Source: Gemmatimonadaceae bacterium (GTDB lineage Bacteria > Gemmatimonadota > Gemmatimonadetes > Gemmatimonadales > Gemmatimonadaceae). Taken from it: a DNA stretch of 47,247 nt. The notes beneath the pieces were generated by a model. The model worked only from the letters and a program-made list of their open reading frames with translations, did no database searches and was not told the origin of the DNA. The translations under genes and the position numbers were made by a program. Positions 36,319 to 45,241 of the stretch are shown one piece after another (within the stretch, counting starts at the first letter, position 1; each line of letters starts with the position of its first letter). The stretch spans positions 1 to 47,247 of the forward strand of contig JADGQV010000004.1 in NCBI GenBank assembly GCA_017881465.1, written 5' to 3'.

Positions 36319-37701
36319 ATGTGCGGAATCTTCGGGATCTACGGTGCGGAAAACGCGGCGGCGCTGACGCACCTCGGCCTGTACTCGCTTCAGCATCGCG
36401 GACAGGAATCGTCGGGCATCGTTGCCGTCGATCGTGAGCAGGGCGCGAGAGCGATCAAGAGAATGGGTCTCGTATCCGATGCGTTCGCCGTGTCCGACGT
36501 CCAGACGCTGCGCGGTGGCATCGCGATCGGTCACACGCGCTACAGCACCGCCGGCTCTTCCACCATCGAGAACGCTCAGCCCATGCTCGCGCGGTTTCGC
36601 GACGGGCACATCGGCCTCGCCCACAACGGAAACCTGACGAACGCCAGCGAGCTACGCCGCGAGCTCGAGGACGCCGGCTCGATCTTCACTACGACGATGG
36701 ATTCCGAAGTCCTCGTACACAGGATGGCACGTTCATCTTCAGTCAAGCCGGAACATAGGCTCGCGGATGCGCTGAAGGGCGTAGAGGGAGCCTACTGTCT
36801 CACGGTCATCGTTGGAAACACGCTATTGGCGGCGCGCGATCCGCGCGGGTGGCGGCCCCTGGTGATGGGCAAGCTCGGCGACGCTACGGTCTTCGCGTCG
36901 GAAAGCTGCGCTCTCGATCTCCTTGGCGCGACGCTCGAGCGTGAGGTGGAGCGCGGCGAGATCATAGCCATCGATGAGAGCGGGATGCGTTCGATCTTTC
37001 CACTCGAGAAGCTGGATTCGAAAAAGTGCGTCTTCGAGTACGTCTACTTCTCGCGTCCCGACAGCCAGGTATTTGGCGGCTCGGTGGATAGGGCGCGACG
37101 AGAGTTGGGTCGCCGTCTGGCGCGCGACTTCCCCGCCCCGACGGCGGATCTCGTCTTCAGCGTCCCCGATTCCTCCAACTCGGCGGCGCTCGGTTTCGCC
37201 GAAGAGTCGGGGCTGCCGCTCGAGCTGGCGCTGATTCGAAATCACTACGTCGGACGGACATTCCTTCAGCCAACCCAGGCCGGACGCGACGCGAAGGTCA
37301 AAGTGAAGTACAACGCGGTTCGCGAAGTGCTCCGTGACAAGAGCGTGGTGATGGTGGACGACTCCATCGTTCGCGGCACGACTACGCGTGGCCTCGTGAA
37401 CATGGTCCGCGCCGCGGGGGCGAGAGAGGTGCATCTCCGCGTCAGCTCGTCGCCGGTCACAGGGCCGTGCTACTATGGCATCGATACGCCGACTCGTGAG
37501 GAGCTGATCGCGGCCAACATGAGCATTGACGAGATCACGACCGCGGTGGGCGCCGATACGCTCGGATACCTCACGCTTGACGGGATGCTCGAATCGGTGC
37601 CTGGTGGCCCATCGGGGTTCTGTCACGCCTGCTTCTCCGGCGACTACCCCACGCCCCCGCCTGCCGACCCGGAGAAGCTCCGCTTCGGCTGTGGCTGCTG
37701 A
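36319..37701 (+). CDS. purF: Amidophosphoribosyltransferase
   Basis: A 460-residue enzyme of the first committed purine step (PRPP to phosphoribosylamine). The catalytic N-terminal cysteine follows Met directly (MCGIFGIYG), so there is no propeptide. The PRPP loop is VVMVDDSIVRGTTTRG. Four cysteines match the 4Fe-4S ligands of the B. subtilis enzyme: KKCVFEYVYFSRPDS, TGPCYYGIDTP and FCHACFSGDYP (two). An Fe-S cluster, and thus oxygen sensitivity, is inferred. It starts one base after purL. Confidence 0.96.
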   Translation: MCGIFGIYGAENAAALTHLGLYSLQHRGQESSGIVAVDREQGARAIKRMGLVSDAFAVSDVQTLRGGIAIGHTRYSTAGSSTIENAQPMLARFRDGHIGLAHNGNLTNASELRRELEDAGSIFTTTMDSEVLVHRMARSSSVKPEHRLADALKGVEGAYCLTVIVGNTLLAARDPRGWRPLVMGKLGDATVFASESCALDLLGATLEREVERGEIIAIDESGMRSIFPLEKLDSKKCVFEYVYFSRPDSQVFGGSVDRARRELGRRLARDFPAPTADLVFSVPDSSNSAALGFAEESGLPLELALIRNHYVGRTFLQPTQAGRDAKVKVKYNAVREVLRDKSVVMVDDSIVRGTTTRGLVNMVRAAGAREVHLRVSSSPVTGPCYYGIDTPTREELIAANMSIDEITTAVGADTLGYLTLDGMLESVPGGPSGFCHACFSGDYPTPPPADPEKLRFGCGC

Positions 37702-37706
37702 CGTCC

Positions 37707-40370
37707 ATGGCGCAGTCGGTTTTCTTCTTCGGCAATGGGTCCGCCGAGGGTACGCGGGACATGAGGAGCATCCTCGGCGGCAAGGGTGCGGACCTCGCCG
37801 AGATGACGAATCTCGGCGTTGCAGTTCCGGCCGGATTGACGATCGCATGCAGCGAATGCATCGAGTACCTCAATAGCGGAAGATATTCCGACAAGCTCCG
37901 CGCCGAGGTCGAGGGAAACGTCGAACGGCTGGAGAAGGTCACGGGCAAGAAGCTGGGGGATCCGAAAAATCCGCTTCTCGTCTCCGTAAGATCAGGAGCG
38001 CCTGTCTCCATGCCGGGGATGATGGAAACGATCCTCAACCTAGGTCTCAACGATCGCGCCGTAACTGCGCTGGCCGAGCAGAGCCAGAATGCGCGATTCG
38101 CGTACGACTCCTTTCGTCGCTTCATCCAGATGTACTCGGACGTCGTGCTCGGAATCTCGATCCAGGACTTCGAGCACCTTCTGAAAGCGAAGCGGATGAC
38201 CGCAGGCGCAAGCTCCGACGCCGATCTTGGGGAAAACGATCTGAGACACCTGGTCGAGGAATACAAGGCGCTCGTGCGGAATCGGACGGGCGCCGACTTC
38301 CCGCGCGATCCGGTGGTGCAGCTCTGGGGTGCGATCGAAGCCGTCTGGAAATCCTGGACGCTCAAAAAGGCGAAAGACTACCGCCGGGTCAACGGAATCC
38401 CCGAGGACCTCGGGACCGGGGTCAGTGTCGTCGCAATGGTGTTCGGCAATCTTGGGGAGGACTCCGGAACCGGCGTCGCGTTTACGCGCAATCCGTCGAC
38501 CGGAGAGCGGCGCTTCTACGGTGAGTTCCTCGTCAACGCGCAGGGCGAGGATGTGGTTTCCGGACTCCGCACTCCGCTCGACATTGACGAGATGGCGAAG
38601 AAGTTCCCCGGCGCTTACAACGAGTTGATGGATACCCAGGAGCGGCTCGAGCGGCATTACCGGGAAATGCAGGACCTCGAATTCACCGTCGAGCGCGGCA
38701 AGCTGTATCTCCTGCAGACGCGCACCGGCAAGCGCACCGCCGCCGCCGCCGTGCGCATCGCGCACGACATGGTGAGCGAAGGATTGATCGACAAGATCGA
38801 AGCCGTGCGACGAGTTCCGGCCGCGCACCTCGGCCAGCTGCTGCACCCGATCATCGACCCATCGATTCGCGCCACGCCTCTCTGCCTCGGTCTTCCCGCG
38901 AGTCCAGGAGCGGCCAGTGGGCGCGCGGTGTTCGATCCCGACACCGCCGAGCAGCGCGCGCACGCCGGCGAGAGCGTGATTCTCGTCCGCGATGAGACCA
39001 CGCCGGAGGATTTCCACGGCATCGTCGCGGCGCGCGCAGTTCTCACCGCACGTGGCGGCATGACGAGCCACGCCGCCGTCGTCGCGCGGGGAATGGGAAA
39101 ATGCGCGATCGTCGGCTGCAAGGACATACAGCTCGATCTGGACCGGAAATCCTTTAGCGTCAACGGGACCGAGGTCGCAGAGGGCGACTGGCTGACACTC
39201 GACGGCGCAACGGGCCGCGTCTTCGCGGGCGATCTGGCGACGATCCCGAGCGAGGTGGTGCGCGTGACGAACGGGACTCTCGCTCGCGCTCAGGCACCCC
39301 TCTACCAGTCGTACGCCGAGCTGCTCGGCTGGGCCGACGAGGTTCGCACCCTCCGTGTGCGCGCCAACGCCGACACTCCTCGCGACGCGCGCATCGCGCG
39401 CAGCTTTGGCGCCGAAGGCATCGGCTTGTGCAGAACCGAGCACATGTTCTTCGAAGGCGACCGGATCACGGCGATGCGCGAGATGATCGTCGCGCGCGAG
39501 GAGGCTGGGCGCAGACGCGCACTCAAGAAGTTGCTGCCAATGCAGCGCGCGGATTTCGAGGGAATCTTCGAGGCGATGGACGGACTGCCGGTCACAATCC
39601 GGCTGCTGGACCCGCCCTTGCACGAGTTTCTTCCGCACGGGGGAGAGGAGGCCAAGCTCCTTGCTCGCACTCTCGACATCCCCCGCGCCGACCTGAATCG
39701 CATCATAGAGTCTCTTCGTGAGACAAATCCCATGCTCGGGCACCGCGGCTGCAGGCTCGGGATTTCTTACCCGGAGATTACAGAAATGCAGGGACGGGCG
39801 ATTCTCGAAGCGGCGGTGCGCGCGATGCGGCGCGGCATCGTGGTCAAGCCGGAGATCATGATTCCGCTCGTCGCGACGGTGAAGGAGTTCGACAATCAGC
39901 GCGCGATCATAGAGGACGTGGCCGAGCGCGTGCTCGGCGCAATGGGAGAAAAGATTCCGTATTTGGTTGGAACGATGATCGAGCTACCGCGCGCCGCGCT
40001 CACCGCTGGACAAATCGCGCAGTCCGCCGAATTCTTCTCATTTGGAACAAATGACCTGACGCAGACTACACTAGGGCTCAGCCGCGACGATGCGGGCCGG
40101 TTCCTTCCCTCTTACATTGATCGGGGTATTTTTCCAGACGATCCATTCCAGGTGCTTGACACCGAAGGGGTGGGTAGACTCGTAGGGATCGCTGTTGAGG
40201 ATGGACGACGAGTTCGTCCTAAGATCAAGCTGGGGATATGCGGGGAGCACGGCGGAGAGCCGCGCTCCATTTCTTTCTTTCATTCGCTCGGTCTCGATTA
40301 TGTATCGTGCTCACCATTCAGAGTTCCAATCGCGCGCTTAGCCGCTGCACATGCCGCTCTTGACGCGTAA
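37707..40370 (+). CDS. ppdK: Pyruvate, phosphate dikinase
   Basis: An 887-residue PPDK, interconverting pyruvate, ATP and phosphate with phosphoenolpyruvate, AMP and pyrophosphate. The N-terminal nucleotide domain begins VFFFGNGSAEGTRDMRSILGGKGADLAEM. The phosphohistidine is in ARGGMTSHAAVVARGMG. The PEP-domain signature is FSFGTNDLTQTTLGLSRDDAG, and the C-terminal part has GICGEHGGEPRSI. Full length for the family. It lies five bases after purF; that pairing may be only positional, although it produces AMP when run towards PEP. It overlaps the next gene by 20 bases. Confidence 0.97.
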   Translation: MAQSVFFFGNGSAEGTRDMRSILGGKGADLAEMTNLGVAVPAGLTIACSECIEYLNSGRYSDKLRAEVEGNVERLEKVTGKKLGDPKNPLLVSVRSGAPVSMPGMMETILNLGLNDRAVTALAEQSQNARFAYDSFRRFIQMYSDVVLGISIQDFEHLLKAKRMTAGASSDADLGENDLRHLVEEYKALVRNRTGADFPRDPVVQLWGAIEAVWKSWTLKKAKDYRRVNGIPEDLGTGVSVVAMVFGNLGEDSGTGVAFTRNPSTGERRFYGEFLVNAQGEDVVSGLRTPLDIDEMAKKFPGAYNELMDTQERLERHYREMQDLEFTVERGKLYLLQTRTGKRTAAAAVRIAHDMVSEGLIDKIEAVRRVPAAHLGQLLHPIIDPSIRATPLCLGLPASPGAASGRAVFDPDTAEQRAHAGESVILVRDETTPEDFHGIVAARAVLTARGGMTSHAAVVARGMGKCAIVGCKDIQLDLDRKSFSVNGTEVAEGDWLTLDGATGRVFAGDLATIPSEVVRVTNGTLARAQAPLYQSYAELLGWADEVRTLRVRANADTPRDARIARSFGAEGIGLCRTEHMFFEGDRITAMREMIVAREEAGRRRALKKLLPMQRADFEGIFEAMDGLPVTIRLLDPPLHEFLPHGGEEAKLLARTLDIPRADLNRIIESLRETNPMLGHRGCRLGISYPEITEMQGRAILEAAVRAMRRGIVVKPEIMIPLVATVKEFDNQRAIIEDVAERVLGAMGEKIPYLVGTMIELPRAALTAGQIAQSAEFFSFGTNDLTQTTLGLSRDDAGRFLPSYIDRGIFPDDPFQVLDTEGVGRLVGIAVEDGRRVRPKIKLGICGEHGGEPRSISFFHSLGLDYVSCSPFRVPIARLAAAHAALDA

Positions 40371-41553
40371 GCTCGCGCACTCGCGCCGCATCGAGCTGAT
40401 GCCGGCGGGATCGCTCCCGATGGCGCGCAACCAGCATGCGCGCCCGCTCAGAATAGCTCTCGTCACGGAGTACTACTACCCGCACCTCGGCGGCATCTGC
40501 GAGCACGTACACTTCTTCGCCCGCGAAGCGCGCCGCTACGGACACCACGTCGACATCATCACCTCGAACATGCCCGGCGCGCGGGAGGAGCCCCACGTCA
40601 TTCGCATCGGCAGGAGCCAGCCGGTGTACGCGAATGGATCGCAGGCGCGATTTACGTGGGGACTCGAGCTGAGAAAGAACCTGCGCCGCGTATTCAGCCT
40701 CGGGCAGTACGACATCATTCACGTCCACTCCCCGCTCAGCCCCGTTCTTCCGGTCATGGCGATCGAGGAAGCAGACTGCCCGGTCGTCGGGACCTTTCAC
40801 ACTTATTTCGATCGGTCGATGGCCTACGCCATCGGGAACCGATACTTCCAGAAGCGACTCGATCAGCTCCACGCGGCAATCGCGGTGTCGCACTCGACGA
40901 CGATAGCACTCAATCGATACTTCGAGGCGAACTGGACGATCATCCCCAACGGAATCGACACCGATGTCTTCAACCCGCACGCTCCCCGCCCCGCCGCTCT
41001 GCGCACCGATGTTCCCGTCATTCTCTTCCTCGGAAGATTCGATCCCCGCAACGGCCTCACCACTCTCATAGAATCTTTCCAGAAGGTCCGCGGCAGAAAC
41101 CGCCAGGCTCAGCTCGTGGTCGTCGGCGATGGCCCGCTCCGCAAGCACTACTACCGCGCCGCCGGGGGCGATCCCGACATCACCTTCGTAGGCTCAGTCC
41201 TCGGAGAGCGCCCCGGCTATTACGCGCACAGCGCGATGTACGCCTGCCCCACCACCAAGGCATCATTCGGAATTACCCTCCTCGAATCGATGGCGTGCGA
41301 GACGCCGGTCGTCTGCTCCGACATCTATGGCTTCCGGGATGTGGTAAAACACGAGCGGGAGGCACTAATGGTGCACTGTGGTGACACGGAGGCTCTCGCG
41401 GACGCCCTGGTGAGGCTGCTGGACGACGAAACCTTGAGGGCCAGACTCGGAAAGCAAGGCCGGCAGGAGGCGGAACAGTACTCCTGGGCCAAAGTGACCG
41501 AGGCTGTGCTCGACATCTACACAGCCGTACTGGGACGGGCTACACGCGAATGA
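40351..41553 (+). CDS. GT4-family glycosyltransferase (PimA-like fold)
   Basis: A 400-residue GT-B glycosyltransferase. The N-terminal acceptor domain starts RIALVTEYYYPHLGGICEHVHFFARE. The C-terminal nucleotide-sugar domain has VILFLGRFDPRNGL, VVVGDGPLRKHY and ACPTTKASFGITLLESMACETPVVCSD. The usual EX7E motif (ESFGIVLVE in PimA) reads ASFGITLLE here, so its first Glu is Ala; the second is kept. The ATG at 40351 lies inside the ppdK end; later in-frame ATGs (40399, 40420) are also possible and fit the family start better. With the deacetylase and membrane protein downstream it suggests synthesis of an envelope glycan or glycolipid. Sugar and acceptor unknown. Confidence 0.88.
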   Translation: MPLLTRKLAHSRRIELMPAGSLPMARNQHARPLRIALVTEYYYPHLGGICEHVHFFAREARRYGHHVDIITSNMPGAREEPHVIRIGRSQPVYANGSQARFTWGLELRKNLRRVFSLGQYDIIHVHSPLSPVLPVMAIEEADCPVVGTFHTYFDRSMAYAIGNRYFQKRLDQLHAAIAVSHSTTIALNRYFEANWTIIPNGIDTDVFNPHAPRPAALRTDVPVILFLGRFDPRNGLTTLIESFQKVRGRNRQAQLVVVGDGPLRKHYYRAAGGDPDITFVGSVLGERPGYYAHSAMYACPTTKASFGITLLESMACETPVVCSDIYGFRDVVKHEREALMVHCGDTEALADALVRLLDDETLRARLGKQGRQEAEQYSWAKVTEAVLDIYTAVLGRATRE

Positions 41554-42239
41554 TCGGGTATGCAGCTCTGGGAGTGTCGGTGATAGGCGGAGCGGTGCAC
41601 GGTGCTTTCCACCGCAACAGTCCGCTGTTCGGCCGCGCGCTGGGCAGAATTTCCGGCGACAGGAAAGTTGTGGCGTTGACGTTTGACGATGGGCCGAACC
41701 CCGATGCGACGCCGCTGATTCTCGACACGCTCGCCGAGAAGGGAGTGCAGGCAACTTTCTTCGTGCTGGGGAGTCACGCGGAGCGCTGGCCCGAGCTCGT
41801 TCGACGCATGTCGCAGGAAGGCCACCAGCTCGGCAATCACGGCTACTTCCACCGCAAGCTGCAGTTCAAGAGCCCGTTCTACGTGAGCCGCGACATTCGC
41901 CTCGGAATTCGAGCGATCAAGCGCGCGGGCGCTCCCGCACCCCGGTACTTCCGCGCTCCTCACGGCTTTCGGAGTCCCTGGACGACTCCGATCGCGCGCT
42001 CCTATGGCGAGCGCACAGTCGGCTGGTCACTCGGCGTCTGGGACAGCGATCGCCCGGGAGTCGACGAGATCGTGCGGCGCACGCTCGAAGGAGTTTCTCC
42101 GGGCTCGATCGTGCTGCTGCACGACGGCGACGGCTACAACCCGGACGGCGACCGGATGCAGACAGCGGCTGCTCTCCCGCATATCATCGACCGCCTGAAA
42201 GAACAGGGCTACGAGTTCGCGACTCTGCCCACTGAATGA
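41550..42239 (+). CDS. Polysaccharide deacetylase (NodB/CE4 family)
   Basis: A 229-residue carbohydrate esterase family 4 protein. Motif 1 with the catalytic Asp is ALTFDDGPNPDATPLIL. Motif 2 with the metal histidines is LGNHGYFHRKL, motif 3 is YFRAPHGFRSPWT, and motif 5 is IVLLHDGDGYNPDGD. All active-site parts look complete. The N-terminus (GYAALGVSVIGGAVHGAF) is mildly hydrophobic and might anchor it, but no clear signal peptide is seen. It starts with an ATG overlapping the glycosyltransferase stop (ATGA), so the two probably act on the same glycan. Confidence 0.92.
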   Translation: MIGYAALGVSVIGGAVHGAFHRNSPLFGRALGRISGDRKVVALTFDDGPNPDATPLILDTLAEKGVQATFFVLGSHAERWPELVRRMSQEGHQLGNHGYFHRKLQFKSPFYVSRDIRLGIRAIKRAGAPAPRYFRAPHGFRSPWTTPIARSYGERTVGWSLGVWDSDRPGVDEIVRRTLEGVSPGSIVLLHDGDGYNPDGDRMQTAAALPHIIDRLKEQGYEFATLPTE

Positions 42240-43339
42240 GGGCAGGGCTGAAGAAAGGGATTCGCTGGGCGCTCTCCGCCGCGATTCTCGTCCTCCTCAT
42301 TTATTTCGCGACAAAGATCAACTGGCACGAAGCGTGGAGCTCGATGCGGCACGCATCGCTCCCGCTCCTCGCCGCGGCTCTCGGCGTCAACTTTCTCTCA
42401 GTGCTGATCAAGGGCGTCCGGTGGTGGCTCTTTCTGCGCCCGATCGGCATCACGTCGCTCCCCCTCGCGGTGCGTGCGACGGTCGCGGGCGCCGGCCTCA
42501 ACAATATTCTCGTCGCCAGCGGCGGAGACGCGGCGCGCGTGGTGTTCGTGTCCCGCGCGACCGGCGTCCCCAGCTCCACGGTGCTCGCATCGATGGCGCT
42601 CGAGAAGCTGTTCGATCCCATAGGATTCGTGATTCTGCTGGTATTCGGCGTCCTCGCGTTCCAGCTTCCGCCGCAGTTCGAGCGGTGGAAGGTGCCAGCG
42701 GAGATCCTCCTCGTCGTCATAGTCCTCCTGCTGGTGTTTTTCGTTTACGCCACCAGGCACATCAAGCCCGAGCACGTGCCCGAGCGCCGCGCCAAGCCAC
42801 GCACCGTGTGGGGAAAGGTTCGTGCGTATTTCGTGAGCTTCGGACAGACAGCTGGACGCCTGGCAACAGGACCCCGATTCCTCGCGGCGACTCTTCTGTC
42901 GCTGGGTTCGTGGGCGTGCCAGCTGTGGACTTTCGAGCTCGCCGCAGCAGCGGCGCACGTCCCAATCCCGCTCGCAGGAAGTCTGGCCTGCCTCCTCGGC
43001 ATCAACGTCGGGTTGATCATCCGGGCCACACCGGGGAACGTCGGATTTTTTCAGTTCGTGTACGCACTGACGGCGGAGCAGTTCGGAGTGCCCCGCAACG
43101 ACGCCATCGCTGTCTCTCTACTTATTCAGACGTTGCAGATTCTTCCGCTGACGCTGCTCGGCATCGTGCTCGCTCCGGAGTTCATATTCCGGCGCGGCAA
43201 AAAGGACAGCGAGACCGAGGCGGTCGCTAAGAAACTCGAGAAGGAGAAGCTCGCCCATCACGGCCCGCTGTCGACCGCGGAAGAAGTGCTCAAGCGTGCC
43301 GGCAAGGCAGGCATCGCTCGGGCGCCGAAGAAGCCCTAG
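42236..43339 (+). CDS. UPF0104 / LPG_synthase_TM family membrane protein (flippase-like)
   Basis: A 367-residue integral membrane protein with about eight hydrophobic segments (for example WALSAAILVLLIYFATKINW, ILLVVIVLLLVFFVYAT, LTLLGIVLAPEFIF). The pattern GVRWWLFLRPIG, GAGLNNILVASGGDAARVVFVSRATG and ASMALEKLFDPIGFVILL is typical of the UPF0104 family. These are often annotated as lysylphosphatidylglycerol synthase transmembrane or flippase-like proteins. A charged tail of about 50 residues follows. It is coupled (ATGA) to the deacetylase. A role in moving a lipid or glycolipid is inferred. Its TAG stop shares CTAG with the stop of the convergent dsbD gene. Confidence 0.85.
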   Translation: MRAGLKKGIRWALSAAILVLLIYFATKINWHEAWSSMRHASLPLLAAALGVNFLSVLIKGVRWWLFLRPIGITSLPLAVRATVAGAGLNNILVASGGDAARVVFVSRATGVPSSTVLASMALEKLFDPIGFVILLVFGVLAFQLPPQFERWKVPAEILLVVIVLLLVFFVYATRHIKPEHVPERRAKPRTVWGKVRAYFVSFGQTAGRLATGPRFLAATLLSLGSWACQLWTFELAAAAAHVPIPLAGSLACLLGINVGLIIRATPGNVGFFQFVYALTAEQFGVPRNDAIAVSLLIQTLQILPLTLLGIVLAPEFIFRRGKKDSETEAVAKKLEKEKLAHHGPLSTAEEVLKRAGKAGIARAPKKP

Positions 43340-44631
43340 CCGCGCGCGCGCTGAAGGAACGCGATGAATTCTGCGGGGTTGCGGGTAAGTCCCGTGAACG
43401 TCGAGCGCACTTTGCCGTCGGCGTCGACGACCGCGTAGAGAGGCAGGGCAACCGTCCCGAACGTCTGCTCCTGAAAGGCCTGCTGTCTCTCGTAGATCTC
43501 GCCTTCACCATCGGTATACAGCCGCGCCAGAACGAATTGCCCCAGCTCGGCACCAACATCGGGACGACTGAAGATGTTGGCCTCCATCCACCGGCAATTG
43601 GTGCACGTGTATCCGGTGAAGTCGACGAAAACCAGCTTGCCTGATGTTCGCGCCGCTTTGAGCGCGCCGTCGTAATCGTTGAGAAGCCAGGTTGGCATCG
43701 TGCCGCCGCCGGACGCAAGCGCCGCGACCGGAGCCGACGGAGGAAGAAATGCCTCGATCTGGCGCAGCGGTCGCCCACTCAGCCCCGACCCCAGCCAGGC
43801 AGCGAGAAGGAGCGCGATCATGACCGGGATGATTCCTGTCAGGCGCGATTCGGGTCGCTCGATCTTCGCTCGCAGATCGCGTCCGAGATAGGCGGCGGCG
43901 GCGATCGCGAGCGCCATCCAGAAAAACAGAACCACCTGTCGCGTGAATACTCCCCACCCCAGAACGAGATCGGCGTTAGACACGAACTTGATGGCCGCGC
44001 CGACTTCGAGAATTCCGATCAGGACGCGAAGGGTCCGGATCCACTGACCCGCTCGCGGCAGTCTCGTAACCAGGCGTGGCGCCAGCGCGAGCACGACGAA
44101 AGGCAGAGCGAACGCCGTCGAATAGACGACCATTCCGACCACGGGCATCGCCCACGACCCCCGCGACGCAAGCACCAGCAGCGTTCCCACGAACGGCGCC
44201 GTACAGGTGACCGACGTCAGGGTGAACGTTGCGCCCATGAGGAGTGCGCCGAGCGAGCTGCCCCGTGGTGTTTTGCGCGCGGAACGATCGACGGCGTTGA
44301 CGACGCGCCAGGGGAGACTCAGCTCGAGCCAGCCAAACAGATTCGTCGCGAACAGAAGAAAGAGGATCGCGAGCGTCATGTTCACCCACGGATCGGCCGC
44401 GAACCGGTTGAGGCCCGCCGCTCCGAACACCGCCGCCAGCGCGAGACCCAGAACCGTGAACGTGCCGACTATTCCCAGCCCGAAGAGCAGCGCTCTCCGC
44501 GCGCCCGCTCGCTCGCCGTCCTCCGGCGTCGAGAAGTACGCGATGGTGACGGGCACCATAGGAAAAACGCAGGGAGTAAGAAGCGAAAGGAGGCCTGTGC
44601 TCGCCGCGAGCCAGAGAAATCCCGAGCTCAT
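43336..44631 (-). CDS. dsbD: DsbD-like thiol:disulfide interchange protein, beta plus gamma domains
   Basis: A 431-residue membrane protein carrying reducing power from the cytoplasm to the envelope. The membrane beta domain has its two redox cysteines in LLTPCVFPMVPVTIAYF and TLTSVTCTAPFVGTLL. The C-terminal gamma domain is thioredoxin-like with CTNC in VDFTGYTCTNCRWMEANIF. The alpha domain of E. coli DsbD is missing from this protein and is encoded by the gene just upstream, with a 4-base overlap. It converges on the UPF0104 gene, sharing the CTAG that holds both stop codons. Confidence 0.92.
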   Translation of the reverse strand: MSSGFLWLAASTGLLSLLTPCVFPMVPVTIAYFSTPEDGERAGARRALLFGLGIVGTFTVLGLALAAVFGAAGLNRFAADPWVNMTLAILFLLFATNLFGWLELSLPWRVVNAVDRSARKTPRGSSLGALLMGATFTLTSVTCTAPFVGTLLVLASRGSWAMPVVGMVVYSTAFALPFVVLALAPRLVTRLPRAGQWIRTLRVLIGILEVGAAIKFVSNADLVLGWGVFTRQVVLFFWMALAIAAAAYLGRDLRAKIERPESRLTGIIPVMIALLLAAWLGSGLSGRPLRQIEAFLPPSAPVAALASGGGTMPTWLLNDYDGALKAARTSGKLVFVDFTGYTCTNCRWMEANIFSRPDVGAELGQFVLARLYTDGEGEIYERQQAFQEQTFGTVALPLYAVVDADGKVRSTFTGLTRNPAEFIAFLQRARG

Positions 44632-45137
44632 CTCCGTCCCGCGATGCGAATCGCTACGTCGAGCTTGTCCGTGCGCGACGGCAGACAGACCTTGTCGCTG
44701 CAGACCTGATAGCGGGCAGCAATCTGGAATCTGCGAATGCCGGCGAGCGAGTGACCGGGCACGCCCACCGGAATCGTGAACCGCGCGGTGCCGGAATAAA
44801 GCTCGGTCTCAATTCCAAAATTCTTGTCGAAGGTCCGCTCCGGTTTCGGAGCGTTGATCACCCCGCGCACGACCACGTCAGCAGCTCCGACGAGCTCGAG
44901 CCGGAGCGGAATCGGGCCGCCGGGCTTCTGCGTCAGGGAGTAAATATGCCAACCCTTTGCGATCTCGGCCTGCAGCGTGATCGGTACCGTGCGTCCCGAA
45001 ACGACGTCGCGAGGCGAGCTGCCACCGACCACGGTCCAGCGGACAGGACGCAATGAGAGACTGCCCGCATTCCGCGGAAGTCCTTCATGTCGATTGATGC
45101 TTAGCGGCAGCAAGAGAAGATATGCGAGCTTATTCAT
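44628..45137 (-). CDS. DsbD alpha-domain protein (separate periplasmic partner)
   Basis: A 169-residue exported protein. The N-terminus has a short hydrophobic stretch (LAYLLLLPLS) resembling a signal or anchor. The body matches the N-terminal domain of DsbD: GWHIYSLTQKPGGPIPLRLEL and the end AARYQVCSDKVCLPSRTDKLDV. Its two cysteines (CSDKVC) would be the redox pair that receives electrons from the gamma domain and passes them to substrates. It is translated just before the beta-gamma protein (ATGA overlap). A -10-like TATATT ends 7 bases before its ATG, so the messenger may be leaderless. Confidence 0.85.
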   Translation of the reverse strand: MNKLAYLLLLPLSINRHEGLPRNAGSLSLRPVRWTVVGGSSPRDVVSGRTVPITLQAEIAKGWHIYSLTQKPGGPIPLRLELVGAADVVVRGVINAPKPERTFDKNFGIETELYSGTARFTIPVGVPGHSLAGIRRFQIAARYQVCSDKVCLPSRTDKLDVAIRIAGRR

Positions 45138-45144
45138 TGTCTCA

Positions 45145-45150
45145 AATATA
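45145..45150 (-). promoter_or_regulatory. -10-like element directly before the DsbD alpha gene
   Basis: On the minus strand, TATATT is followed by seven bases (TGAGACA) and then the ATG at 45137. The expected transcription start falls on or next to the A of the ATG. No clear -35 is found 16-18 bases upstream and there is no Shine-Dalgarno sequence. This spacing is the same as in front of truA. Confidence 0.45.
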
Positions 45151-45174
45151 CACGTCAGGCGGCGCGATCCCTGC

Positions 45175-45180
45175 TATAGA
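45175..45180 (+). promoter_or_regulatory. -10-like TATAGA upstream of the DUF421 gene
   Basis: CTATAGAAT stands out in the 104-base divergent region between the DsbD alpha gene and the DUF421 gene. Taking TATAGA as the -10, transcription would start near 45187, giving an untranslated leader of about 55 bases before the ATG at 45242. The -35 position (ACGTCA) is weak. Assignment is tentative. Confidence 0.35.
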
Positions 45181-45241
45181 ATACCCATTGGCGGCGCCGG
45201 TGTGCGGCACAATCTCTCCGCCGCGTTCACAGGCGAGGCTA

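Noticed and set aside
38040-39743. 567-residue minus-strand ORF inside ppdK
   Set aside because: Antisense shadow; PPDK is complete on the other strand.
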